Made by a program: the position numbers and the translations under genes. This document shows positions 22,982 to 37,803 of a stretch of 64,000 nucleotides of DNA, one piece after another (position 1 is the first letter of the stretch; every line of letters starts with the position of its first letter). This DNA is from Mycobacterium sp. DL592 (GTDB taxonomy: Bacteria; Actinomycetota; Actinomycetes; Mycobacteriales; Mycobacteriaceae): positions 2,725,301 to 2,789,300 of the forward strand of contig NZ_CP050192.1 in NCBI RefSeq assembly GCF_011694515.1, read 5' to 3'. Below the pieces are notes generated by a model. The model was not told where the DNA came from and searched no databases. It worked only from the letters and a program-made list of their open reading frames with translations.

Positions 22982-23788
22982 ATGGCCGAATGGGTGCGAG
23001 AAGTCTTCTCCGTGCAGAAGCCCGTCATCGCGATGCTTCACCTGTCCGCGCTGCCCGGCGATCCCGGATTCGACACTCGCGGTGGGCTGGCAGCCGTGGT
23101 CGACCGGGCGAAGGAGGAACTCGACGCACTCCAGCAGGGTGGCGTGGACGGCATCATGATCTCCAACGAATTCAGCCTGCCGTACCTCACCAAGACCGAA
23201 CCGATCACCGCGATCACCATGGCGCGCATCATCGGTGAACTGCTGCCCGACATCTCGGTCCCCTACGGTGTCAATGTCTTGTGGGACGGCCGCGCCTCCA
23301 TCGACCTCGCCGTCGCCACCGGCGCGCAGTTCGTCCGCGAGATCTTCACCGGCGTGTACGCCAGTGACTTCGGCTTGTGGAACACCAATGTTGGTGAGGT
23401 CGCCCGCCACCGTGCGCGTATCGGCGGGGCCGGGGTGAAGCTGTTCTTCAACATCGTTCCGGAATCCGCCACCTACCTAGCCGAGCGCGACCTCGCCTCG
23501 ATCACGCGCACCACGGTGTTCGCCACGCTGCCCGACGCGATCTGCGTCTCAGGACTCACCGCCGGAGCACCGACCGATCTAGCCGCGCTCTCGGTTGTCA
23601 AGAAGTCCGCCGGGGCGGTGCCGGTGTTCGTCAACACCGGCGTGAAGGCCGACAACGTAGTCGAACAGCTCGCGCTGGCCGACGGGGCGATCGTCGGAAC
23701 CTACTTCAAGAAAGACGGCATCTTCGAGAACCGCGCCCAGCGTGAGCGCGTCGAGGAACTGATGGCCAACGCCAAAGCCGCCCGCTAA
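22982..23788 (+). CDS. BtpA/SgcQ-family TIM-barrel protein
   Basis: A 268-residue protein of the BtpA/SgcQ family. Family members include BtpA, needed for photosystem I stability in cyanobacteria, and SgcQ of the E. coli sgc sugar cluster; no enzymatic reaction is firmly established. Recognisable family segments are [43 protein letters not shown] and [16 protein letters not shown]. The start at 22982 follows GGGAG; the frame stays open upstream to 22925 without a ribosome-binding site. It is divergent from the carbohydrate operon and probably shares its regulation. Its 3' end overlaps the convergent nusB by 4 nt. Confidence 0.88.
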   Translation: MAEWVREVFSVQKPVIAMLHLSALPGDPGFDTRGGLAAVVDRAKEELDALQQGGVDGIMISNEFSLPYLTKTEPITAITMARIIGELLPDISVPYGVNVLWDGRASIDLAVATGAQFVREIFTGVYASDFGLWNTNVGEVARHRARIGGAGVKLFFNIVPESATYLAERDLASITRTTVFATLPDAICVSGLTAGAPTDLAALSVVKKSAGAVPVFVNTGVKADNVVEQLALADGAIVGTYFKKDGIFENRAQRERVEELMANAKAAR

Positions 23789-24276
23789 GCCTCAGGAGCG
23801 CTCCCGCGGACCGCACCCCGAAGGGCGTCGGCGGCGGCGCGGATCTGCGGGGTCACCAGCATCACCTGGCCCAGCACCCCGTTGACGAAGCCGGGCGACT
23901 CGTCGGTGGACAGCTCCTTGGCCAGCTCTACCGCCTCGTCGACGGCCACCGGCTCGGGAACGTCGTCGGCATGCAGCAACTCCCACACCGCGACCCGCAG
24001 AATCGCGCGGTCGACGGCGGGCAGCCGCTCCAGCGTCCAGCCCTGCAGGTGTGAGGTGATCAGTTCGTCGATATGCGCGATGTTCTCGGTGACGCCGCGC
24101 GCCACGGTCACCGTGTACGGGTTGAGCACCGACACGTCGGTGTTCGACTCGGCCAGCACGATCCGGGAGTCGGCCACTTCGGCGGCGGTCAGGCCGCGAG
24201 CCTCGGCTTCGAAGAGCAGGTCGACGGCGCGCTTGCGCGCCTGATGACGACCCTTGTCGCCCTTGCGATCAGCCAT
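23785..24276 (-). CDS. nusB: Transcription antitermination factor NusB
   Basis: Binds boxA RNA with NusE (S10) for rRNA antitermination. The 163-residue all-helical protein has [18 protein letters not shown] at the N-terminus, [18 protein letters not shown] in the middle and [12 protein letters not shown] near the C-terminus, all standard. It lies 1 bp after efp in the conserved pepQ-efp-nusB series. In M. smegmatis-type genomes the pyr operon is nearby, and here the carbohydrate locus separates the two. Confidence 0.97.
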   Translation of the reverse strand: MADRKGDKGRHQARKRAVDLLFEAEARGLTAAEVADSRIVLAESNTDVSVLNPYTVTVARGVTENIAHIDELITSHLQGWTLERLPAVDRAILRVAVWELLHADDVPEPVAVDEAVELAKELSTDESPGFVNGVLGQVMLVTPQIRAAADALRGAVRGSAPEA

Positions 24277-24277
24277 G

Positions 24278-24841
24278 CTAGGCGTTCACGCGGCCCAGAT
24301 AGCTTCCGTCGCGGGAGTCCACCTTGAGCTTGTCGCCGGTGTTGATGAACAGCGGCACCTGGATCTCGGCGCCGGTCTCCAGCGTCGCGGGCTTGGTGCC
24401 GGCACTGGAGCGGTCGCCCTGCAGACCGGGCTCGGTGTGGCTGACCAGCAGCTCGACGGTCACCGGCAGTTCCAGGTACAGCGGTGCGCCCTCGTTGAAC
24501 GCGATCTGCACCGGCATGCCCTCGAGCAGGAAGCCCGCGGCCCGGCCGACGAGCGCCTCGGGCAGCGGATGCTGTTCGTAGTCCTCGGAGTCCATGAATA
24601 CGAAGTCGGAGCCGTCGCGGTACAGGTAGGTGGCGTCGCGCCGGTCGACGGTCGCGGTCTCCACCTTCACGCCGGCGTTGTAGGTCTTGTCGACGACCTT
24701 GCCCGAGAGCACGTTCTTGAGCTTGGTGCGCACGAAGGCGGGGCCCTTGCCGGGTTTGACGTGCTGGAACTCGGTGATCTGCCAGAGCTGGCCGTCGATG
24801 TTCAGCACGAGGCCGTTCTTGAAGTCGGCAGTTGTTGCCAC
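24278..24841 (-). CDS. efp: Elongation factor P
   Basis: Relieves ribosome stalling at polyproline by binding between the P and E sites. The 187-residue protein has the three beta-barrel domains expected, with the tip loop [15 protein letters not shown] carrying an unmodified-type lysine, and the C-terminal signature [19 protein letters not shown]. No EpmA or arginine-rhamnosyl system is visible nearby. Start GTG with AGGAG about 11 nt upstream. Confidence 0.97.
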   Translation of the reverse strand: MATTADFKNGLVLNIDGQLWQITEFQHVKPGKGPAFVRTKLKNVLSGKVVDKTYNAGVKVETATVDRRDATYLYRDGSDFVFMDSEDYEQHPLPEALVGRAAGFLLEGMPVQIAFNEGAPLYLELPVTVELLVSHTEPGLQGDRSSAGTKPATLETGAEIQVPLFINTGDKLKVDSRDGSYLGRVNA

Positions 24842-24855
24842 AGTCGGTCGTTCTC

Positions 24856-25974
24856 CTAGGTCAAGATGGTCAGTTCCTTGGGGAACCGGGTGATCAGCTC
24901 GGTTGTCTCGTGTCGCCGCCCGAGCGGCTCGTCGAGCACGACCAGGGTGTCCTCGATCCGCACACCGCCACGGTCGGGCAGGTAGACGCCCGGTTCGACG
25001 GTCACCACAGAGCCAGCAAGCAGTGTACCGGCGGCCGCCGAGTTGATTCCCGGCGCTTCGTGGATCTGCAGTCCGACGCCGTGTCCCAGGCCGTGCCCGA
25101 AGTTCTCGGCGTAGCCGGCGTCGGCGATCACCTGCCGGGCGGCGCGGTCCACATCGCTGAGCGTGGCGCCCACCTTCAGCGCCTCCCGCCCGGCCCGTTG
25201 GGCGGTCTCCACCAGGGTGTAGATCTCGCGCTGCCAGTCCGCCGCAGGCCCAAGCACGAACGTCCGGGTCATGTCGGAGTGGTAGCCGCCGACAAGCGCG
25301 CCGAAGTCGATCTTGACGAAGTCGCCGGCGGCCAGCACCGCATCGGTGGGCCGGTGATGTGGGATCGCGGAGTTGGCGCCGGCGGCCACAATCGTCTCGA
25401 AGGACGGGCCGTCGGCGCCGTGCTCGAGCATCAGGGCCTCCAGTTCGCGGCCGACTTCCTTCTCGGTGCGGCCCGGACGCAATCCGCCGCGCTGGACCAG
25501 CTCGGCCAGCGCCGCGTCGGCGGCCTCGCAGGCCAGCCTCAGCAGGGCGAGCTCGCCGGCGTCCTTGACCTCCCGCAGCGCCTCGACGACACCGGATGCC
25601 CGCACCAGTTCGGCGGCACCGGGGTGTTCGTCGAGTTCCTTGGCCAGCAGGTCGAAACCGTCGACGGTGACCACGTGGCTTTCGAATCCGATCCGGCGGG
25701 CCCCGTCGGCCACCGCCCGGCCGACCAGATGGCGTGCGCAGGCGCGCTCGATCGCCGTCTCGACATCGGGCGCCTGGTTGGCCGCCTGGGTGCGGTAGCG
25801 GGAGTCGGTGGCCAGTACCGTCGGCGTGTCGCCCGCGAACACCAGCAACGCCGCGTTGGAACCGGTGAAACCGGACAAATAGCGGACGTTGACCAGGTCA
25901 CTGATCACAATCGCATCCAGCCCGTCGGCGGCCAGCCGGTCGGCCAACCGGTCTCGGCGTTGGGAATGTGTCAC
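24856..25974 (-). CDS. pepQ: Xaa-Pro aminopeptidase / dipeptidase (Rv2535c-like)
   Basis: A 372-residue M24 metallopeptidase that removes residues preceding proline. The creatinase-like N-terminal domain is followed by the pita-bread catalytic domain with all five dinuclear-metal ligands: the two Asp of [19 protein letters not shown], His in [10 protein letters not shown], Glu in TVEPGVYLP and Glu in RIEDTLVV. The start is GTG and lies 8 nt after a TACCGT -10 box, consistent with a leaderless transcript. Upstream gene of the pepQ-efp-nusB series. Confidence 0.95.
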   Translation of the reverse strand: MTHSQRRDRLADRLAADGLDAIVISDLVNVRYLSGFTGSNAALLVFAGDTPTVLATDSRYRTQAANQAPDVETAIERACARHLVGRAVADGARRIGFESHVVTVDGFDLLAKELDEHPGAAELVRASGVVEALREVKDAGELALLRLACEAADAALAELVQRGGLRPGRTEKEVGRELEALMLEHGADGPSFETIVAAGANSAIPHHRPTDAVLAAGDFVKIDFGALVGGYHSDMTRTFVLGPAADWQREIYTLVETAQRAGREALKVGATLSDVDRAARQVIADAGYAENFGHGLGHGVGLQIHEAPGINSAAAGTLLAGSVVTVEPGVYLPDRGGVRIEDTLVVLDEPLGRRHETTELITRFPKELTILT

Positions 25975-25982
25975 GGTCGCCG

Positions 25983-25988
25983 ACGGTA
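25983..25988 (-). promoter_or_regulatory. Leaderless-type -10 box for pepQ
   Basis: TACCGT on the minus strand, 8 nt before the GTG. This puts the transcription start at or next to the start codon. It lies 5 bp from the divergent -10 of the next gene. Confidence 0.5.
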
Positions 25989-25993
25989 CTCGC

Positions 25994-25999
25994 TACGCT
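25994..25999 (+). promoter_or_regulatory. Leaderless-type -10 box for the B-4DMT gene
   Basis: TACGCT, 8 nt before the ATG at 26008, with no Shine-Dalgarno in between. Confidence 0.5.
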
Positions 26000-26603
26000 G
26001 ATGCCCCATGAACAGTTGGTTGTTGCGCGGATTGGCCTTCGCGGCAGGGATGGTTGTCGTCCGCCTGGTGCAGGGAACGCTGATCAACCAGTTCCCCACC
26101 CACGCCGGATTGGTCAGCGTCGTCCTGGTGGCGCTGCTGGCCATCGTGGCCTTCGTGTGGGGCCTGCTGGACGGTCGCGCCGACGCCAACGCCAACCCCG
26201 ATCCGGACCGCCGCCGCGATCTGGCGATGACCTGGCTGCTCGCCGGGTTGTTCGCCGGGGTGCTCAGCGGCTTCGTCGCCTGGCTGATCTCGCTGTTCTA
26301 CAAGGCCGTCTACGTCGAAGGCCTCATCAGCGAGGTGACCACGTTCGCCGCGTTCACCGCGCTGCTGGTGTTCATCCCGGCGATCGCCGCGGTGTCCATC
26401 GGCCGTTGGCGGGTCGACCGCAAGCGGCCCCAAGAGCCGCGCCGACGCTTCGGTGAGGCCGCCGACGTGTTCGACGCCGTTCACGACGACGACCGCACCG
26501 GCCCCGTCCCGGGGACTGTCGCAGGCGGCGCAGCTGCCGCCGAGGAGCAGACCTCGGCCATCGCCACCGCCGAGCGCGAGGACGCCCCCACCGAGGCGAT
26601 CGA

Positions 26604-28824
<2,221 letters not shown>

Positions 28825-28829
28825 CTCGG

Positions 28830-30047
28830 CTACCCCGATGCCCGGACGGCTGTTCCGGACGGTGTGCGCCGCGCGATCGCCGCGAGGTAACCGTCGATGT
28901 TGCGGCGGGTCTCCTCCAGCGAGTCACCACCGAACTTCTCCAGCACGGCCCTGGCCAGCACCAGTGCCACCATCGTTTCGACGACGACGGCCGCGGCAGG
29001 CACCGCGCACACGTCGGAGCGCTGGTGGATCGCCACGGCTTCGTCGCCGGTGGCCATGTCGACGGTGGCCAGCGCGCGCGGCACGGTGGAGATCGGCTTC
29101 ATGGCGGCGCGGACCCGCACCGGGAGGCCGTTGGTCATACCGCCTTCCAGGCCGCCGGCGCGGTTGGTGGAGCGCACCACGCCGTCGGGTCCGGGGTACA
29201 TCTCGTCGTGGGCCTGGGTGCCGCGGCGGCGGGCGGTCTGGAAGCCGTCGCCGATCTCGACACCCTTGATGGCCTGGATGCCCATCACCGCGGCGGCGAG
29301 TTGGCTGTCGAGCCGGTTGTCGCCGCTGGTGAACGAGCCCAGGCCGACGGGCAGCCCGTGGGCCACGACTTCGACCACACCACCTAGCGTGTCGCCGTCC
29401 CGCTTGGCGGCCTCGATCTCGGCGATCATGCTCTCCTGGGCGGCCTTGCCGAAGGCCCGCACCGGGCTCTCGTCGATGGCGGCGAGGTCGGCGGCCTCCG
29501 GCGGCGGCCCGTCGTAGGGCTGCGAGTCGCCGATGGAGATGACGTGGGAGACCACTTCGACGCCAACGGCCTGGCGGAGGAACTCCCGGGCCACTGTTCC
29601 GGCTGCCACCCGGGCGGCGGTTTCGCGGGCGCTGGCGCGTTCGAGCACCGGCCGGGCGTCGTCGAAGCCGTACTTGAGCATGCCGGCGAAGTCGGCGTGG
29701 CCCGGCCGGGGCCGGGTCAGCGGGGCGTTGCGGGCGACATCGAGTTCAGCGGCATCCACCGGGTCGGAGGCCATCACGGTCTCCCACTTGGGCCACTCGG
29801 TGTTGCCGATCTCGATCGCGATCGGGCCGCCCAGGGTGCTGCCGTGCCGGACCCCGGCCAGGATGGTGACCTGGTCCTGCTCGAACTTCATCCGGGCGCC
29901 GCGGCCGTAGCCCAGCCGGCGTCGCGCCAATTGTCCGGCGATGTCCTCGGAGGTCACCCGGACACCGGCGACCATGCCTTCGACCATCGCTACCAGCGCG
30001 CGGCCGTGGGATTCACCAGCAGTTGTCCATCGCAACACGCGTCCCAT
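28830..30047 (-). CDS. aroC: Chorismate synthase
   Basis: Makes chorismate from EPSP with reduced FMN. The 405-residue protein shows all three family signatures: [36 protein letters not shown] and [17 protein letters not shown]. Called aroF in M. tuberculosis. It starts 5 nt upstream of aroK in operon order. The 161 bp beyond its start (30048-30208) hold no recognisable gene and presumably contain the promoter of the aroC-aroK-aroB-aroQ operon. Confidence 0.97.
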   Translation of the reverse strand: MGRVLRWTTAGESHGRALVAMVEGMVAGVRVTSEDIAGQLARRRLGYGRGARMKFEQDQVTILAGVRHGSTLGGPIAIEIGNTEWPKWETVMASDPVDAAELDVARNAPLTRPRPGHADFAGMLKYGFDDARPVLERASARETAARVAAGTVAREFLRQAVGVEVVSHVISIGDSQPYDGPPPEAADLAAIDESPVRAFGKAAQESMIAEIEAAKRDGDTLGGVVEVVAHGLPVGLGSFTSGDNRLDSQLAAAVMGIQAIKGVEIGDGFQTARRRGTQAHDEMYPGPDGVVRSTNRAGGLEGGMTNGLPVRVRAAMKPISTVPRALATVDMATGDEAVAIHQRSDVCAVPAAAVVVETMVALVLARAVLEKFGGDSLEETRRNIDGYLAAIARRTPSGTAVRASG

Positions 30048-30208
30048 CTTCCCACGCCGGTCATCCGTGACCCAATTTCACTGCGCGGCGGAGGCGACTA
30101 GTGCCCTGGCTACGCCCCCGGGCGCCGCGTCCTCGGCGTCGCCGACGCTGTCGGTATCGAACGAGTGACCAGCTCGTCAACGACAGCCTGGCCGTTGCGA
30201 CAGAGGCC

Positions 30209-30625
30209 TCAGAACGCCGCCAACGCGACCGCGGCCAGGCTGGCCAGACACATCGACGGGCCATGCGGCAGCGTCCTGACCCGGCCCAGCACGCCGCACA
30301 GCGCCGTAAGCAGCGGTGCGCCGAGCGCGGCCAGCAGCCACACCTCCGGGCCGAAGGCGCCGGTGAGCGAGCCGAGCCCCACCGCGAGTTTGACGTCACC
30401 GGCGCCCATGCCGGCAGGCGCGAGCAGGTGCACCACCAGGTAGAGCGCCGCGAGCCCGAGAGCCCCGTAGAGCGCGGGCAGTCCGCGCCCGGACACGACG
30501 GCGACTGTCAGCACCACGGCCGCGCCGGGCAGCGTCAGAGTGTTGGGCAGCCGCCGTTGCCTGATGTCGAAGACAGACAAAGCCAGTGCCCAGCCGAGCA
30601 CCACCGCACAGCCCACCCAGCGCAT
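30209..30625 (-). CDS. Prepilin peptidase-like membrane protease (A24 family)
   Basis: A 138-residue membrane protein, the catalytic half of a type IV prepilin/TadV-like aspartic peptidase, as Rv2551c. The two catalytic aspartates are in SVFDIRQRRLPN (about Asp20) and the GxGD motif GAGDVKLAVGLG (about Asp76). Four or five membrane segments. There is no N-terminal methylase domain and no pilin or Tad genes nearby, so the substrate may be flp/Tad-type pilins encoded elsewhere. It starts 9 nt after the aroE stop. Confidence 0.88.
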   Translation of the reverse strand: MRWVGCAVVLGWALALSVFDIRQRRLPNTLTLPGAAVVLTVAVVSGRGLPALYGALGLAALYLVVHLLAPAGMGAGDVKLAVGLGSLTGAFGPEVWLLAALGAPLLTALCGVLGRVRTLPHGPSMCLASLAAVALAAF

Positions 30626-30634
30626 GACCGCACG

Positions 30635-31438
30635 CTAACCCAGGGCGGCGGTCATCTCGTTGCGCGGAGCGGGTCGGCCTGTGAATTGTTCGACCTGGCT
30701 GAAGGCCTGGTTCAGCAGCATCTGCAGCCCGCTGATCACCTCACCGCCGGCGGCCTGGACGGCGGCGGCCAGCGGGGTGGGCCACGGATCGTAGATCGCA
30801 TCGAGCAGCACCGGCACCGGGGCGAAGGCATCGGCGTAGCCGGCGGCCGCGGCAGCGGGGATTGTGCTCACCAGAACGTTGGCGTCGGCCACCACATCGG
30901 CGAGTTGCGGCCCGTCGAGCGCACAGAACTCGGTGGTGAGCCCGACAGCCCTGCCGAGGTCGACAAGCCGGGCCGCCTTGGTGCTGTCGCGGGCGAGCAC
31001 GGTGATCCGGGTGACCCCGATCTGGGCCAGGCCGGCGACGGCCGCCGGTGCGGTCCCGCCCGAGCCGAGCACAATCGCGTGTCGCAGGTCCCGATGATGG
31101 CCCAGAGCACCTGCCACGCCGTCTATGTCGGTGTTGTCGGCGCGCCAGCCGTGCCCGGTGCGGACCAGGGTGTTGGCCGAGCCGACCAGTTCGGCGCGGT
31201 CGGTGCGTTCGTCGGCGACCTCGAGCGCGGCGAACTTACCCGGCATGGTCACCGAAAGACCCACCCACTCCGGCCCCAATTCCCTTACCAGAGAGGGTAA
31301 TTGCTCGGCTGTGCATTCGATGCGGTCGTAGGTCCAGTCGCTCAGGCCCAGCGCCCGATAGGCAGCCAGGTGCAAAAGTGGTGACTTCGAGTGCGCGACA
31401 GGTGATCCCAGCACCGCCGCCTTGCGGGCCGCGGTCAT
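30635..31438 (-). CDS. aroE: Shikimate dehydrogenase
   Basis: Reduces 3-dehydroshikimate to shikimate with NADPH. The 267-residue protein has the shikimate-binding GSPVAHSKSPLLHLAAYRAL, the catalytic Lys in VTMPGKFAALEVAD, NTLVRTGHGWRADNTDIDG, and the Rossmann loop LGSGGTAPAAVAGL. The usual NADP-binding Arg triad is not obvious, as in other mycobacterial AroE. It lies 3 nt after mltG, in a ruvX-mltG-aroE-prepilin peptidase series. Confidence 0.95.
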   Translation of the reverse strand: MTAARKAAVLGSPVAHSKSPLLHLAAYRALGLSDWTYDRIECTAEQLPSLVRELGPEWVGLSVTMPGKFAALEVADERTDRAELVGSANTLVRTGHGWRADNTDIDGVAGALGHHRDLRHAIVLGSGGTAPAAVAGLAQIGVTRITVLARDSTKAARLVDLGRAVGLTTEFCALDGPQLADVVADANVLVSTIPAAAAAGYADAFAPVPVLLDAIYDPWPTPLAAAVQAAGGEVISGLQMLLNQAFSQVEQFTGRPAPRNEMTAALG

Positions 31439-31441
31439 CGC

Positions 31442-32695
31442 TCAGCGAGCCGAATCGAGGACACCGTTGCGTCGTGCCAACTCGATATTGGCTAGATGCT
31501 GCTGATAGTCCTTGGTGAACAGGGTGGTGCCCTCGAGGTCTACCGTCACGAAGTACAGCCAGTCCCCCGGCTCCGGTCGTTCGGCGGCGGCCAGCGCCTC
31601 GTCGCCGGGCGAGCAGATCGGCGTGGCGGGCAGGCCGTCGGATGCATAGGTGTTCCACGGCGTGACCTGGGCGCGGTCGGCGTCGGTGGTGGCGACCTCT
31701 TGGCGGTCCAGCGGGTAGTTCACCGTCGAGTCGAACTCGAGGCGTTGCGGTTCGGCCAGCCGGTTGTAGATCACGCGGGCGACTTTGGCGAAGTCCTGTG
31801 GCTTGGCCTCGCGCTGCACCAGTGAGCCGACGACGAGGATCTCGTAGGGCGACAGGTTCATCGCCTTGGCGGTGTCGAGCAGGCCGCCTTTGACATAGTG
31901 GGTGGCGCTTTCGGCGACCAGTGTTCCCAGGATCGCCTCGGGTGACCCGGACGGATCGACGTTCCACGCCCCGGGTGCGATCAGCCCCTCCAGCCGGCGG
32001 TGGTTGGCGGCCAGCGCCGTCACCGGTTGCATCGCCCAGTCCGGCACATTGAGCGCCGAGGGCGCGGCCTGCTCGGCCGCCTTGCGCAGGCTCTCGGCGG
32101 ACACGCACTTGCGCTCTCCGTTGAGTTCCACACAGCTGGCGTTGGCGATCAGCGTGAAGATCCCGTCGGTGACCTTGTCGGAGCCGACGGCCTTGACGTC
32201 GTCGAGTTGCCTGCCCTCCGGGATGACCAGCTTGCCCACCCGGTTGGCCGGGTCGGCGAGGCGCTGCACCGCGGCCGACGCCGACATCTCGGTGCGCATC
32301 TTGTAGTAGCCCGGCTGGATCGCGGCGATGGCCGCATTGTCCTTGGAGGCGTCGACGAACGACTTGACGCTGGCGACCACGTTCCGGTCGCGCAGCGACT
32401 GGGCCACCTGGGTGGTGGAGTCGCCGTCGCGAACCTGGACGACGACGTCGTCCTTCCCGTCGCCGGAGTACTCGCTGGATCCGCCGAACAAATTCGTGCC
32501 CAGCAGCACCAGGGCCACCACCACGGCGATGAGCAGGCCTACCGCGCCGAGCCCGATTGCCCTGCGCCGGTTGTTGTTTCGGCGGGCGCGGACCCGCTCG
32601 AGCCGGCTCATCCGGCGACGCGGCGCGCCGACCGCGACCGGATCAGCCCGCTGGCTGTCATACCGGCCGGTGTCGTAGTCGTCAGGCATCGTCAC
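31442..32695 (-). CDS. mltG: Endolytic transglycosylase MltG (YceG-like)
   Basis: Cleaves nascent peptidoglycan strands at the membrane, setting glycan length. The 417-residue protein has a charged cytoplasmic N-terminus, one membrane anchor ([20 protein letters not shown], about 45-64), a LysM-like segment ([17 protein letters not shown]) and the YceG domain with the likely catalytic Glu in SLVQREAKP and the motif [11 protein letters not shown]. The GTG at 32695 overlaps ruvX by 14 nt; an ATG two codons on (32689) is an equally good start. The mltG-ruvX order is conserved in actinobacteria. Confidence 0.94.
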   Translation of the reverse strand: MTMPDDYDTGRYDSQRADPVAVGAPRRRMSRLERVRARRNNNRRRAIGLGAVGLLIAVVVALVLLGTNLFGGSSEYSGDGKDDVVVQVRDGDSTTQVAQSLRDRNVVASVKSFVDASKDNAAIAAIQPGYYKMRTEMSASAAVQRLADPANRVGKLVIPEGRQLDDVKAVGSDKVTDGIFTLIANASCVELNGERKCVSAESLRKAAEQAAPSALNVPDWAMQPVTALAANHRRLEGLIAPGAWNVDPSGSPEAILGTLVAESATHYVKGGLLDTAKAMNLSPYEILVVGSLVQREAKPQDFAKVARVIYNRLAEPQRLEFDSTVNYPLDRQEVATTDADRAQVTPWNTYASDGLPATPICSPGDEALAAAERPEPGDWLYFVTVDLEGTTLFTKDYQQHLANIELARRNGVLDSAR

Positions 32696-33188
32696 TCTCC
32701 GGCTGGTTGGACGCCGCGCTGCGACGTTGGTCGAGCCAGCCTTGCAGGATTCCCACAGCGGCTGCCTGGTCGATGACTCCGCGTTGCGCCTTGGACCGCA
32801 CCCCTGCCTCGCGCAGCGATCGCTGGGCGGCCACGGTGGTCAGTCGTTCGTCGGCCAGCCGTACCGGCACCGGCGCGATCCGGTCGGCGAGCGCATCTGC
32901 GAGACCGACGGCGTCCTGCGCGGAGGTGCCGGCCCGGTCGGCCAGGGTGCGCGGCAGCCCGACGATCACCTCGACGACCTCGAACTCGTCGACCAGTGCG
33001 GCCAGCCGACGCAGATGTTTGCCCGAGCGCTCCCGCCGAACCGTCTCGACCGGCGTGGCCAGGATCCCGTCCGGGTCGCAGGTGGCGACCCCGATGCGCA
33101 CGGTGCCCACGTCCACCCCGAGGCGCCTGCCCCGACCCGGGTCATCGGCACCGGGACGGTCGGGCACGCGGTTGTGCGCGGGCAGCAC
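32682..33188 (-). CDS. ruvX: Holliday junction resolvase-like protein RuvX/YqgF
   Basis: A 168-residue RNase H-fold nuclease implicated in Holliday-junction resolution and pre-16S rRNA 5'-end processing. Catalytic acidic residues appear in [30 protein letters not shown] (with nearby Glu), [11 protein letters not shown] and [14 protein letters not shown]. The start is GTG, 5 nt after the alaS stop, so it is likely co-transcribed with alaS. Confidence 0.94.
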   Translation of the reverse strand: MLPAHNRVPDRPGADDPGRGRRLGVDVGTVRIGVATCDPDGILATPVETVRRERSGKHLRRLAALVDEFEVVEVIVGLPRTLADRAGTSAQDAVGLADALADRIAPVPVRLADERLTTVAAQRSLREAGVRSKAQRGVIDQAAAVGILQGWLDQRRSAASNQPESDDA

Positions 33189-33193
33189 TGACG

Positions 33194-35908
<2,715 letters not shown>

Positions 35909-35985
35909 TGGGTTGCTGTCCTTGCGTTTTCGGGGTGCGGCTCGACTGTCGCTTCGACCGCACTACATTACCGGTCCGGAGTGGC

Positions 35986-36387
35986 TCAACCGCCGAGGAA
36001 GCTCAGCCGCACCGACCGGCGCGGGTTGTCCCGGTTCAGGTCGACCAACACGATGCTGTGCCAGGTACCCAGCAGCGGGTCGCCGTCACCGACGGGGACG
36101 GTCACCGACGGCGCCACGATCCCCGGCAGCACATGGTCGGCGCCGTGCCCGGGTGAGCCGTGCGAGTGGCGGTAGCGGTCATCGCGCGGCAGCAGCCGTT
36201 CCAGGGTGTCGATGAGGTCGTCGTCGGAGCCGGCCCCGGTCTCGATGATCGCGACGCCGGCGGTGGCGTGTGGGACGAACACGTTGCACAGTCCGTCGCC
36301 CTTGCCACGGCAGAACGACCGCACCGCGTCGGTGAGGTCGACCATCCGCCGTCGCGCCGTGTCGACGTCGAGCACATCGGTGTCCAC
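35986..36387 (-). CDS. YjbQ family protein (UPF0047, Rv2556c-like)
   Basis: A 133-residue protein of the secondary thiamine-phosphate synthase/YjbQ family; the E. coli member has weak thiamine-phosphate synthase activity but its main role is unsettled. Conserved segments are [38 protein letters not shown] and the His/Asp residues expected at the metal site. I start at the GTG at 36387 because a TAGGCT -10 box ends exactly 7 nt upstream, a leaderless arrangement; the GTG at 36375 would give the 129 residues annotated in M. tuberculosis. The open frame to 36768 is shadow. Confidence 0.9.
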   Translation of the reverse strand: MDTDVLDVDTARRRMVDLTDAVRSFCRGKGDGLCNVFVPHATAGVAIIETGAGSDDDLIDTLERLLPRDDRYRHSHGSPGHGADHVLPGIVAPSVTVPVGDGDPLLGTWHSIVLVDLNRDNPRRSVRLSFLGG

Positions 36388-36394
36388 GACATCC

Positions 36395-36400
36395 AGCCTA
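36395..36400 (-). promoter_or_regulatory. Leaderless-type -10 box for the YjbQ gene
   Basis: TAGGCT on the minus strand, 7 nt before the GTG at 36387. No Shine-Dalgarno lies between them, which supports the start choice. Confidence 0.55.
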
Positions 36401-36493
36401 GGTGAGGATTGCCAGGCCCCATCGACCTGGAGGAAGGTGGGAGGAACCGGTAGCGCCGCCGGGGCGCTGCCCCGCCTGAAGAGGAGGTGGGCC

Positions 36494-37114
36494 GTGTACG
36501 CACGCTCTACGACGTTCGAGGCGCGTCCAGAATCGATCGATGCCGGGATCGCATACTTCCGCGACGAAGTGATGCCCGCGCTGAACACGATGACCGGCTG
36601 CGTCGGGGTCTCGCTGCTGGCCGACCGCGAGTCGGGACGGTGCATCGCCACCAGCGCCTGGGAGAACACCGCTGCGATGCACGCGAGCGCCGAGGAAGTC
36701 CGGCGGGTTCGCGACCGGGCGGCCGAGGTGTTCCAGGCACCCACCTCGGTCGACGAATGGCAGATCACCGCGGTGCACCGCGATCACCGCTCCGGCGACG
36801 GTGCCTGTGTGCGTGCGACCTGGCTGCACGTGCGGCCCGACCAGTTCGACCGGGCACTGGAGTTCTACAAGGCGTCGGTCCTTCCCGAGATCGAAACGTT
36901 AGAGGGCTTCTGCAGCACCAGCCTGATGACCGACAGCGGCTCGGGACGCGTCGTGGTGTCGACCACTTACGACACCCGCGACGCCATGGAGCGCACCAGG
37001 GATCAGGCTCGATCGCTGCGCACCGCGCTGCTGCGTGACCTCGGCGCCGATCAGCAGGACGTCGGCGAGTTCGAACTGGTGGTTGCCCGGCTGCGCGTGC
37101 CCGAAATGGCTTGA
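36494..37114 (+). CDS. Rv2557/Rv2558-family protein, two ABM-like repeats
   Basis: A 206-residue protein related to the paired M. tuberculosis proteins Rv2557 and Rv2558, which are reported as starvation-associated. It appears to hold two tandem ferredoxin-like (antibiotic-biosynthesis-monooxygenase-type) halves: first [20 protein letters not shown] with [20 protein letters not shown], second [19 protein letters not shown] with [20 protein letters not shown]. The second copies the first closely. The start GTG has a strong GAGGAGG 6 nt upstream. Function unknown; no catalytic motif is evident. Confidence 0.85.
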   Translation: MYARSTTFEARPESIDAGIAYFRDEVMPALNTMTGCVGVSLLADRESGRCIATSAWENTAAMHASAEEVRRVRDRAAEVFQAPTSVDEWQITAVHRDHRSGDGACVRATWLHVRPDQFDRALEFYKASVLPEIETLEGFCSTSLMTDSGSGRVVVSTTYDTRDAMERTRDQARSLRTALLRDLGADQQDVGEFELVVARLRVPEMA

Positions 37115-37157
37115 GCGCCGGTGACTTAAGGCTCTGCCGCCCCGCGCCGCCGGTCGC

Positions 37158-37163
37158 TAGCTT
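37158..37163 (+). promoter_or_regulatory. Leaderless-type -10 box for the SRPBCC-like gene
   Basis: TAGCTT, exactly 7 nt before the ATG at 37171, with no ribosome-binding site between. Confidence 0.55.
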
Positions 37164-37170
37164 CACCATC

Positions 37171-37803
37171 ATGGGTAAGCAGAGACCGCTGCTGGCGTCG
37201 GCGATGGCGGTGGCCGGTGTCGCGGGTCTGTACCGCTGGGTGGTGCGGCCGCGGCTGTACACCTGGGGTGCGACGGCCGAGGAGGTGGCCGCGGTGCTGC
37301 CGGGCGACGAGTTGGTGCGCGCCGGTGTGCCGCGCACCACCCGGGCGCTCACCGTCGACGCCCCGGCGGCGGCGGTGTGGCCGTGGCTGGCGCAGATCGG
37401 TGAGGACCGTGCGGGTTTCTACAGCTACGACGTGTTCGAGCGTGCGGTCGGCGCCCGCATCCACAACGCCGACGTCATCCATCCCGAGTGGCAGGACCTG
37501 CGCGTGGGCGACACGGTGTGGATGGCTCGCCGGTACGGGCCCAGGGCCAGCCAGACGGTGGCCGCGATCGAACCCGGGTCGCATCTGGTGCTGATGTCGA
37601 CGGGGGACGTCGAGCGGGTGCGGCGCGGCGAGAAGGCATCCGGATCGTGGGCGTTCTATCTGCGCCCGCAGGGTGACCGCACCCGGCTGCTGGCCCGCGG
37701 TAGCGGCGGGTCGGCCGGCAACGCCGGCTATGACATCGCGCACTTCGTGATGGAACGCGGCATGCTGCGCGGCATTCGCGAGCGGGCCACCAGCACGCGC
37801 TGA
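37171..37803 (+). CDS. SRPBCC-like ligand-binding protein with N-terminal membrane segment
   Basis: A 210-residue conserved hypothetical protein. Residues from about 60 resemble an SRPBCC/START-type polyketide-cyclase fold (TRALTVDAPAAAVWPWLAQI, then YSYDVFERAVGARIHNADVI and SWAFYLRPQGDRTRLLARG). The N-terminus (LLASAMAVAGVAGLYRWVV) could be a single membrane anchor. I start at the ATG at 37171 because of the -10 box 7 nt upstream; an in-frame ATG/GTG-type start nearer 37111 overlaps the preceding gene by 4 nt but lacks support. Function unknown. Confidence 0.8.
   Translation: MGKQRPLLASAMAVAGVAGLYRWVVRPRLYTWGATAEEVAAVLPGDELVRAGVPRTTRALTVDAPAAAVWPWLAQIGEDRAGFYSYDVFERAVGARIHNADVIHPEWQDLRVGDTVWMARRYGPRASQTVAAIEPGSHLVLMSTGDVERVRRGEKASGSWAFYLRPQGDRTRLLARGSGGSAGNAGYDIAHFVMERGMLRGIRERATSTR

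Noticed and set aside
23795..23804. Perfect 10-bp palindrome GGAGCGCTCC at the BtpA/nusB junction
   Set aside because: It has no loop and lies in the coding end of nusB. Such short GC palindromes are expected by chance, so I do not call it a terminator or operator.
30101..31300. A 399-codon plus-strand frame over the prepilin peptidase and aroE
   Set aside because: Gln/Arg/Gly-rich, no recognisable domain, and antisense to two conserved genes.
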